From assembly GCA_963971575.1 (NCBI GenBank), contig OZ020625.1:12997646-13061645 (forward strand): a stretch of DNA of 64,000 nt, in the 5' to 3' direction. Below are positions 54,865 to 64,000 of this stretch, one piece after another (position 1 is the first letter of the stretch; the number at the start of each line of letters is the position of its first letter). Source of the stretch: Liopterus haemorrhoidalis (taxonomy: Eukaryota > Arthropoda > Insecta > Coleoptera > Dytiscidae). The translations under genes were made by a program, and so were the position numbers. The notes under the pieces were generated by a model, which ran no database searches, was not told the DNA's origin, and saw only the letters and a list, made by a program, of their open reading frames with translations.

Positions 54865-57800
54865 TGTTGCGGAAGGGGCCCTCGGAAGAGGTCCTTAGGT
54901 CCCAACCTCACACTGACCACGAACTAGCTCAGGAGCGGGGTCGTTCGGCCTATACTCGGCTTGAAGAGCCGCGACGTAACTAAAGCGTCTCTGAAAATGA
55001 AAGTAGTGATGGGAGATGATGATGATGATTTTCATAAATGAAAGAGCGAATAAAGTTAATTATTTATTAACAACAGGAAATTTACAAGACATTTACGATC
55101 ACAGTTAAACAGACGGAAATAAAACAAATACAAGAATTGAACAAACATAATGAGACACAACAATGGAAAATATCAGACAAGACAACAATACAAATATATA
55201 TATATGGTTTACGCTGGGGCTTTCAGAAGTCCAGATGTCTCCTCGTGAAGCGAGGAGGAATCTCGGGGTGTGGACTCTGAAGCGGACAGGAAGAAGAGGA
55301 ATGTGTTAGGAGAGGTTTATAAATTGGGGGAGATGGCCACGCTGTCGTCGGTGTGGCGATAGTGCGCGTCGGAGACGAGAGCGGAGTATTTGTGATAGTC
55401 TCTCCCAATAATAGAATGAGCTGACGGCGCAGATCTTGTAGGGTCTTCTCAGTCGGCGAGTACGTGTTTGTTTTGGTGTAGTGAAACGCTAATGGAGAAT
55501 AGGGCGGTGTAGCGTGCGAGTTTCTAGGTTGTTCCTGTCCTTCTGTTGATTTTCCGGGAGTTGGGGGCGGTGAAAATATAGAGGGGCGGCGTGATGTTGA
55601 GGGGGTTGACGGTGGCGTATCGGGACCGAAAAGCTCAGTGAAACGAGCCCGAATACGGCTTTTGCGAGTGGGGGCGGCAGCAGTCAACGGTCCTGGGGGC
55701 GGTCGGCTGATGTCGGCGATGGTCTTACGAGCAGCGCGTCGTGAGACTGTGTCACGCGTGTGACTTTTGTTGCTGGGGGCGGCTGAGGGGCGGCGGACTT
55801 CAGGAAGTGCCGTCAGCGGCTCTGGTGGTGGTGTTGGTTGCTTCGGGGTCGGCGGCGGCGCGAAGAGACGTGCCCTGGGGTCGTTGGTACGATACAGATG
55901 GAGTTGTACAGACCGGGGGACGGCGGCGTACGGTGTTGAAGTTTCCACCAGTCGGAGGCGGTGTCCGTAAGTGGCTCTCGCAACGTACCGTGCGTAGGCT
56001 TTCTTGCCCCGTTTACGCGCCAGTGTTCAGCCGTGATGTTACTAGGCGGCGGCGGCGATGTTCGGGGGCGGCGGAATGTAAGCGCGCGATTAGTGGCGGT
56101 ACGTGGTGAATGATACGCACCGGTTGCACGCAGAGCAACGAGCGTGGGTTCCGCGATGGTGGGATGGTTGAAAACCACCGGCGAAACACACAGCAGAAAG
56201 CGTGTGTTTCGCGATGCCGGCGCGGTTGAAAACCACCGACGAAACACACCGCAGAAAGCGTGGGTTTCGTGGTGACGCGACGGTTGAGAACCACTGACGA
56301 AACACACAGCAGAAAGCGTATGTTTCGCAATGGAACTGATGCGGGGGTTGAGAACCACTGACGAAACGCACAACAGAAAGCGTGGGTTTCGCAGTGGAAC
56401 TGACGGGATGGTTAAAAACCACCGGCGAAACACACAGCAGAAAGCGTATGTTTCGCGATGCCGGCGCGGTTGAAAACCACCGACGAAACACACCGCAGAA
56501 AGCGTGGGTTTCGTGGTGACGCGACGGTTGAGAACCACTGACGAAACACACAGCAGAAAGCGTATGTTTCGCAATGGAACTGATGCGGGGGTTGAGAACC
56601 ACTGACGAAACGCACAACAGAAAGCGTGGGTTTCGCAGTGGAACTGACGGGATGGTTAAAAACCACCGGCGAAACACACAGCAGAAAGCGTATGTTTCGC
56701 GATGCCGGCGCGGTTGAAAACCACCGACGAAACACACCGCAGAAAGCGTGGGTTTCGTGGTGACGCGACGGTTGAGAACCACTGACGAAACACACAGCAG
56801 AAAGCGTGGGTTTCGCAGTGGAACTGACGGGATGGTTAAAAACCACCGGCGAAACACACAGCAGAAAGCGTATGTTTCGCGATGCCGGCGCGGTTGAAAA
56901 CCACCGACGAAACACACCGCAGAAAGCGTGGGTTTCGTGGTGACGCGACGGTTGAGAACCACTGACGAAACACACAGCAGAAAGCGTATGTTTCGCAATG
57001 GAACTGATGCGGGGGTTGAGAACCACTGACGAAACGCACAACAGAAAGCGTGGGTTTCGCAGTGGAACTGACGGGATGGTTAAAAACCACCGGCGAAACA
57101 CACAGCAGAAAGCGTATGTTTCGCGATGCCGGCGCGGTTGAAAACCACCGACGAAACACACCGCAGAAAGCGTGGGTTTCGTGGTGACGCGACGGTTGAG
57201 AACCACTGACGAAACACACAGCAGAAAGCGTATGTTTCGCAATGGAACTGATGCGGGGGTTGAGAACCACTGACGAAACGCACAACAGAAAGCGTGGGTT
57301 TCGCAGTGGAACTGACGGGATGGTTAAAAACCACCGGCGAAACACACAGCAGAAAGCGTATGTTTCGCGATGCCGGCGCGGTTGAAAACCACCGACGAAA
57401 CACACCGCAGAAAGCGTGGGTTTCGTGGTGACGCGACGGTTGAGAACCACTGACGAAACACACAGCAGAAAGCGTGGGTTTCGCAGTGGAACTGACGGGA
57501 AGGTTGAGAACCACTGACGAAACGCACAACAGAAAGCGTGGGTTTCGCAGTGGAACTGACGGCTGAAAACCACCGCAGAAAGCGTGATTTCAGTGCGAAG
57601 TTATGATTGAAAAACACACAACAGAAAGCGTGTGTTTTTCAATAAAGCGAACTTAATATTTTGGATTTGTTTTTAACGGAGATATATTTATTTCGTAGAG
57701 TGAATTTTGATGGTCGAAGGCTGAATTTGAACTGTGTATAATTGTAAAAATGACCCTTTTTTTATATGATTTTTGGTGACGGAATGTGGTTTATGACTCT

Positions 57801-57997
57801 AGGGTTGTTTGTGATTGGTTGGGATTGATTAAAAACTAAGAATATTGATAAATATTATTGTATCGCGAATTATTTAGATTCGCGGTTATCAAGAAATTGC
57901 TGAAATCTCACGGAACCTAGCGGTGTACAATATAACAGGTAAAACTCGAGAGTGACGCGTGAAGTGACTTATAACGGCGAGGCTTGCTACGGCAACA
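54865..57997 (-). repeat. Gypsy B 5-prime LTR with expanded hairpin array, unit 2
   Basis: 3133 bp, 668 bp longer than the other three LTRs. The extra length equals array blocks of 180, 244 and 244 bp, raising hairpins from 14 to about 25 (array 56181-57643). The ATG-less frame (56026-55223) and the flanks are unchanged. Confidence 0.92.
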
Positions 57998-58310
57998 CAA
58001 CCCCGGTGACTTGGTCTTGTGGCGTAATGCAAGTACATGCCACGGCGACAAGGGCGTGAACAGAAAACTGTTGAATAAATTTAATGGCCCCTATAAAGTA
58101 ACGGCGATACTGGGGAACGACCGATACAAAATATCCTCCGTCAAAGGCGTCAGGGGATTTAAAAATTTCACCGTGACGGTAGCTGCTGATTCACTACGGC
58201 GATATCACAGCACCATGGCAGAGCATGAGCTCAGTGCCGACCAGGATGATCAACACACAGGTATCCAGGAGACTGATCGACAGGACTTGATCGACCTCCT
58301 GGAGGGGTAA
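57998..58310 (+). pseudogene. pol: Gypsy A pol C-terminal tail, unit 2
   Basis: Same fragment as 35080-35392, resuming at the CAAC duplication and ending DLIDLLEG. Confidence 0.92.
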
Positions 58311-59013
58311 GGTTAAGGTAAGAATTAATGGGGACATTAATTGTTGCAGGACGGCCGAGTGTTAGGGAGTTTTTCAAAGAGGGCGCGCTGAGCAATGGCG
58401 TGGCGGCAGCACCATACAGGCGGTCGGTATTGTGTCCAGTGATGGGCGCGTAAGTTACATGATGTAAGTTACCTCATTGTTGACGCGTAAACAATTGATG
58501 TAAAGTAAACACAAAAACTCTTGTAAACAATGTAAACAACGTAAACAATGTAAACAATGATTTAGACATGCGCACTTGTTTTGAATTACAGAACCTTATT
58601 ATCAATACATTTTTATAAATAATAAAATTTTAATGAAACGATTTTAAATGAAAAAGCAAGTATATAAAATTAGGACAAGCCAATATACATATTAATAAAA
58701 ATCGAATTTGCATCATTATACAGGTGTTACGTACAGTATATATGAATATGAAAAATAAAAAACTTTTTTCTTTAAAAAATTTAGTGTAATTTTTTTAATA
58801 ACAAAATACATTAAATTTCACCTTTAAGAAAATCAGCCTATATTTTTTAATAACGAAAAGATACATTGCAAATTTTGCATAACGCCCTATATTTTCTTTC
58901 ATTTTCTTTAATTAAAACAAAACCTAGTTCTACTTCAAAAACTATTTTTCGGTTTCTTCCCACCATTTTTTTAATAAATTTATTGTTTTGAACTGAATAT
59001 ACTTGTTCATTAA

Positions 59014-60286
59014 CAGTGCCGCAACAACATAAATTGGCGCCTGGTGCGTAAAATTATTTGGTGCCTCCCCCCCCCCACCCTCACTAATTACATACGCAGT
59101 TTTAAAAAATTTATGGTAGGGTGATTGCATCAGTAAGGGAACGTTTAAAACATTTACTTACGTGGTTTTCTTCACCAAAATGTTATTTAAGATATTTACT
59201 TATCATATTTTATATAAAATCCTTAAAATCTTATTGTTTTAATTTGATGCAAGTGAAAATAAAACTTAGAAAAATAAAAAACATAACTTTATTCATAAAA
59301 ATCACAAAATCGCCAGAAAAGGAACACTTACTCCTAATAAAGCAACTATCTTATTACCAGTAAAGGAACATACAAACATTTATATTATAAAATCATTTTT
59401 TTTAACAATAAATGTATAAAAAAATTTAAAAAAAAAACATTCGTTGGTATTATTTTTTAGTTTAGTTTTAACCGTTTTCTCTGGTTTGGTTTAAATTGCA
59501 ATATTAACGATTATATTAACAAATTATGTTACAAATCTTTTAATAAACTCAAAAATCATGATAATCAACTAATATAAAAAGGGACAAAATATAAACTCTA
59601 GGTCAATAAAACACAAAATGAAAAACACCTAAAATGAAACACAAAAGGGCTAAAGAAATATTATATTACATAATTGAATAACAAAATAAATAAAAAAATA
59701 TATATCTAATGACAAAAAAAAGGGATATTTGAACAGAAAATACTAAATATTTAGGTATTTTAATAATATATTATATAATCACTTTAACGGAATGGAAAAT
59801 TAAATAAATTGAACTTTTCTGGCTTTTAACTGTGAAAATTCGTTAATTAAGTCTTCATAATTTAATGACTGCGCTGTAATATTTTCTATTGATATTAAAG
59901 CTAAATTTTACAAGCTCTTGGCCCATTGTAGAACGCAAATAATTTTTTATTAACTTTAATTTACTAAAACTGCGTTAATTCGAAGCAACAATTACAGGGA
60001 GTATTAAAAATATGCGCAGTGCAATGCCAATATTAGGGTACACATCTTTTAAATCGTAAGTGTGGATCACTTCTAATAATTGCATTGCAGTAGCAGTTAT
60101 ACAGTCATCAATTAATGAACTTGCCTGCCATTTGAAACTTTCGATTATGAAATCAAATTTGTGTTAATTATAGTTTATTAATATAAAAGATAATAATAAA
60201 AAAATATATATTTGGCCGTTCGGCGCCCCTATGAATCCGGCGCCTGGTGCGGCGGCACCTCTCGCACCACCCTTGTTGCGGCACTG
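59014..60286. mobile_element. Inner hAT element, unit 3
   Basis: 1273 bp with the same ends, TTCATTAA duplication (59006-59013 and 60287-60294) and a transposase remnant on the minus strand at about 59862-60164. Confidence 0.88.
59862..60164 (-). pseudogene. hAT transposase C-terminal remnant, unit 3
   Basis: Same remnant and same in-frame stop as in units 1 and 2. Confidence 0.72.
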
Positions 60287-60632
60287 TTCATTAACTCTCT
60301 ATTATTCGTATTAAATAACTAAAACTAACCTCATTATTTGACAGTTTACATTGTTTACATTGTTGACAAGTTTACCAATTGTTTACATAAGTTTACACGT
60401 AAACGTAAACAATTAAAGTTTACGTGTAAACGCCCATCACTGATTGTGTCCCGCGCTTGTATCGGCGTAGGAAGAAGAAAGGAAGTCACATGATGATTCT
60501 ATTCTATCTACGGCGTTGGACTGAATCGCTCGGCGTGTACTCGCTTATATTTTGGTGTTTAGTATTATACATTTATGTTTGATAAATAAATGATATGTTA
60601 GATTGAACGTTTATTATTTTATCGTCCTAACA

Positions 60633-62275
60633 ATATTTTTTCACGGATTCCTCAGTATCTCTTAGGACAGATGAGATATCGACTAGGTTTTTGCTTATAA
60701 AAGTTACCCGTGCCAATGTTTAGAAACAAACTACTAATTTTATTTGTAATTAGTATGAACATCTAACGGGGTGAATCTACACCTGAGGAGAGAGTCAGCA
60801 ATGTGATCTATAAAGAACTATGACTTATTATAATTGCACGATGATGGCAAACCGTCAATAACCGTAGCGAAGCACGGGTACTCAGCTAGTATTTTTATAT
60901 TAGGTCACAAACATGAGTGTCCTTTTTTTTGCAAGAGATTTGAATATCCTTTTCTTTTGTTACAGGTGAAGGCAGTATCATTATGAACCAATTTTCAGAG
61001 AATAAACTACTAGTTTAACATTTTTTTTGTTATATATGTGTCATAATAGACTATTATATTTTTGCTTATGCAAAACCCGAAGTGATGGTTATTTGTGTTC
61101 TAATATTTTAATTTTCATGGATAAAAGTTTTTTTTTACTAAAATATGTCTTTTATGTACTCATAAATTCATCAAAAACACCAAAAAAAATCACAAAATAC
61201 ATTTATGTTATTTTAACAACTAATTAAAAATTGGGTCACTTTTGACCCCACGATAGTAGTTATGATAGTGTAAATGAACGATAGTAGTACAAGGTTAAGT
61301 ATATATTTTTTCCCTGTATAATTTTTTTTTTTTTTTTGTAATAAATAATAATAAAAAATTATTTTTCAATAAGTTTATTTTCGTTTTTTTTTTTTGCTTT
61401 CACTTTTTATTTTGATCAATTTGACATATAAATATAAATCAACTGAAAAAATCTGAACACATTTTTTATGGGGGTGCGGGAGCTTATTTTCACATTCAAC
61501 GAGTCAGTCTGAAGCCAACAGCCGTAGCCAGTAGTCGCAATCGCACACATGTTATATTATCATACTTTTGTACTATTAATTCTATCTTCAATAAATTTAA
61601 TTAATAATAAAAACCGAATAAACAAACCCCACCATAGAATCCCACAACTTATGGAGGCTCACCGGGGAACGTGTCGCGTGTTTGAGAAGTTTTTTTTTTA
61701 AAAAAGAGTGAAATAAAAGTTGTTAAAATCGCGAAGAAACAAAACGAACATACTATCAGGTTTTAGCCCCGATTGTAAACTTGTAAGTAATTGAAATTAT
61801 ACATATGAAACAAAACTTGGTGTCATTAGTGGAAAGTTGGGGTTTTGCGGGGCCCTTCAGAAGTCGAGGCCCAGGGCGCGCGCCCGGTTCGCCCGCCGTT
61901 AAATCCGCCTCTGAGAGTTGTAAGTAAAATGGAAGTTATGTGAGAAACAGTGAGTAAAAAGTGGAGAGAAAGTAATAAAAGTGGCGAAAGAACAATTACA
62001 TTGGAAAATATGAAGTAAATGAACAAAAGAAATATAAACAGAGGAGAAAACAGTAAAGTGTAAACGTTAAGCGCTAAAGTAAAACAATAATAAAGAAGTG
62101 AAGTGTACAAAGAATTAAAGAAAACATAAGATAAATTAAAAACCCAACGTAAACGTTTGAATCGTGAACAGTTTCCCGCCTGCCTGCGACCTTGAACGGC
62201 AAACAGCCAACAAGCGAAACGCACACCTGCATGTCATAAACAACAGCCGGTTTGCAATAACAATTCGGTAGTTTT
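60633..62275. other. Noncoding stretch after the gypsy A LTR, unit 3
   Basis: Counterpart of 15471-17109 with the Helitron 3-prime end at 60862-60889. No gene seen. Confidence 0.4.
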
Positions 62276-62882
62276 AGGGTTTTGTAGGTATGACCAAAAA
62301 ACCCTTATACCGTCATTTTGTCGTCTGTCTGTCTGTCAGTTCGGTAAAAATTGTAGCCAAACTGCTAAACCTAGAGAGTTGAAATTTGGCATGCTTATAC
62401 AACCCTTTGAATCGCACATAGGAAAAATACTAAAACATCTAAAAAACATATCCCCCTAAAAATATATTTATGCTCATCGAAAAAAAAATATTTTTTTTTA
62501 AATTCTGAGTAGGGTATCAAATGAAAGCCCTTAGTAGGTGGATTACCGGTCAAAATTTTATTTTTGCAAAATAAATTATTTTGACGCGATTTTTGCCAAA
62601 ATTGTGCAAAAAAATTTGTTTGTACCACACCCAGTAGTTTAAACTAAAAATCTGAAAAAGTTCTACGTAATGTACTTTTGTGTGAACCGGAATAGTACAA
62701 CAGGAATTTTTGATCAGATTATGTTGTCGGAAAATAACGCATTTTTTATGTTTTTAACTAAAATATATTAAATATTTAATTCGCTATGTAACACAGTAGA
62801 TAAGTAAGCATTCGTAGCGTTGTGCGTTTAGTCCTTTATTTGTGATTTGCAAACTAGAGTTCGAATCCTGTCAATTTTAATT

Positions 62883-63459
62883 ACCGACCGCCAACATATA
62901 TAAGGGAGGTATTGTGATCATACCGATTTTGACATTTCGCGATTTCAATGGATCTCCACGAATTGAGATCCCTACATAACGTTTTGACTATTTTTAGCAT
63001 GATGTCTGTCGGTCTGTCTGTTTGTCCGTCTGTCTGTCCGTCTGTCTGTGTACACGTGTAGAGCAAATTCGGCTGAAAGGATTTTTATGAAACTTCATAT
63101 TTAAACTTCTGCTATCAATGGCACGAGTTGATCAACTTTTGGTAAAAATCGGTTGACTAAAAATGGGAGTTTACTAGTGTCGATTTTAAGATTTTTCGAA
63201 AAAATTTATTGAACAAAAGTTGCTATAAAAGCAATAATTAATATATTTTATTTGAGACGTTTTTCGATAAAACGAAAAATTACGAATAATTTCTGTAAAA
63301 TTTTTCGAAATTTTTTCCAAGTCTCAATTTTTTCATACTTATATGTAACGTTTGCATGGTCATGATAAATAATATCTCTGTTAGAAAATATTAGGCCAAG
63401 TTATTTCTACTCTACTGCTAGAATGTAACTTATATAAGTACTTTATGATAGCGGTCGGT
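62883..63459. mobile_element. Short TIR element, unit 3
   Basis: Same element with ACCGACCGC inverted ends as at 17717-18293. Confidence 0.45.
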
Positions 63460-63559
63460 CCTGTGGTGGCCACAGCTGATTTTTTTTCTGTTTTTTTTTT
63501 GCATTTTTATTTTGTTTAAATTATTTTGTCAAAATTCTAGTTATATTTTGGTAAATGTT

Positions 63560-64000
63560 CAGGATATTTTTGCAAAGTTTGTAGGTTAACACGTAGAAAT
63601 TTTGCTCCGTGTTAAGAGTGAAATTTTGATAGTTTTATGTTGAATTTATTTTGTGAAGTTCTCATAGATCTGTGCAATAATTTTTAGTGTTTGTTTTTCT
63701 CTTCTTATGTCAGAAGAAGGGAATTGCATTAGTGAAATATTACATTTTATTCGTTCAAATTTCTAATATACATTATTTTGAAATTTAACTGTGTTAAAAG
63801 TGGTCCAAACCTGTGCGAACATAATTATAGTTGCTTGACGCTCTTTACTGCCCCTGATTAAGTGGCATATGCAATTTGCATTACTTAGGTGCTGTAAAAG
63901 TGGCCAAGATCAGTTCTTACAGGGGTTTATTTACAATTAGCACCGGTGTCAAATATATGCTCCGATTGTGGTGGAAAGGTCAGCGCTAGGGCGCCAGGTG
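63560..64000 (+). mobile_element. Internally deleted LINE, unit 3 (5-prime part only)
   Basis: 5-prime UTR and the first 18 codons of ORF1 (from 63946, CSDCGG cluster visible) before the window ends. Confidence 0.8.

Larger units (their letters stand above)
47331..57997 (-). mobile_element. Gypsy B, unit 2
   Basis: 10,667 bp on the minus strand at the same site and with the same CAAC duplication (47327-47330 and 57998-58001) as in unit 1, so it was copied with the unit. Its LTRs differ in length: 2465 bp (47331-49795) and 3133 bp (54865-57997). Confidence 0.95.
36055..58972. repeat. Tandem unit 2 (22.9 kb)
   Basis: Same order as unit 1 and nearly identical. It is longer almost entirely because one gypsy B LTR carries a 668-bp expansion. 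Shares variants with unit 3 that unit 1 lacks. Confidence 0.9.
58437..60442. mobile_element. Outer hAT element, units 2/3 boundary
   Basis: 2006 bp, ATTGTGTC duplication (58429-58436 and 60443-60450). Differs from the units 1/2 copy mainly in homopolymer lengths. No Helentron. Confidence 0.88.
58360..60632 (+). repeat. Gypsy A LTR split by hAT, units 2/3 boundary
   Basis: Left part 58360-58436 and right part 60443-60632, with the same ends as the other copies. Confidence 0.55.
58973..64000. repeat. Tandem unit 3 (cut by window end)
   Basis: Collinear with the first 5 kb of unit 2 and closer to it than to unit 1. The window ends inside LINE ORF1. Confidence 0.9.
62276..64000 (+). repeat. Helentron-derived interspersed repeat, unit 3 (partial)
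   Basis: Left terminal hairpin at 62276, GTCT tract, the TIR element (62883-63459) and the start of the LINE (63560). The rest lies beyond the window. Confidence 0.7.

Overview
The window is eukaryotic repeat DNA with no recognisable single-copy host gene. Everything that can be named is a transposable element: two Ty3/gypsy retrotransposons (called A and B here), a Helentron (Helitron2-type rolling-circle transposon), hAT elements nested in each other, a deleted LINE, a short TIR element, a Helitron terminus and mini/microsatellites. Element types, AT-rich spacers and a repeat with a GTCT microsatellite near its hairpin start (known from insect Helentron-derived repeats) suggest an arthropod, probably an insect. 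Heterochromatin or a sex chromosome would fit. The species cannot be read from the sequence.

Layout. A monomer built around gypsy A is repeated in tandem. Unit 0 (1-13808) begins inside gypsy A pol. Unit 1 (13809-36054) and unit 2 (36055-58972) are complete. Unit 3 (58973-64000) is cut by the window end. Each unit contains, in order: right part of a gypsy A LTR split by a hAT element that itself holds a second hAT; a noncoding stretch with a Helitron end; a Helentron-derived repeat split by a TIR element and a deleted LINE; a 16-bp minisatellite; decayed gypsy A gag-pro-pol; and the next LTR. Consecutive gypsy A bodies therefore share LTRs. In units 1 and 2 gypsy A pol is split by a complete, apparently young gypsy B on the minus strand. 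Unit 0 lacks gypsy B but has a 10.3-kb Helentron inside its hAT. Sequence variants group units 2 and 3 together against unit 1, and units 1-3 against unit 0, which suggests stepwise array growth.

The most complete elements are the Helentron (3470-13802) and gypsy B (25081-35079 and 47331-57997). The Helentron has matching subterminal inverted repeats, a 3-prime hairpin, a T-run target and one open frame of about 2449 residues joining a Ulp1-like protease, an arginine-rich repeat region, a DUF6570-like zinc region, HUH Rep, Pif1-type helicase and an AP-type endonuclease. Gypsy B has open gag and pol joined by a textbook -1 frameshift signal, a tRNA-Lys-type primer site lying in a four-copy array of primer-site-like repeats, and very long LTRs. 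These carry an ATG-less open frame and an array of hairpins whose loop is invariant while some stems change on both sides. That LTR architecture, the Helentron and the shared-LTR array are the parts most worth following up.

The remaining elements look dead. Gypsy A has a stop, two frameshifts and a reverse transcriptase deletion in units 1 and 2, and an RNase H deletion in unit 0. The LINE has lost its reverse transcriptase, and the hAT transposase is a remnant. All functional statements come from motif recognition by eye, without any database search.
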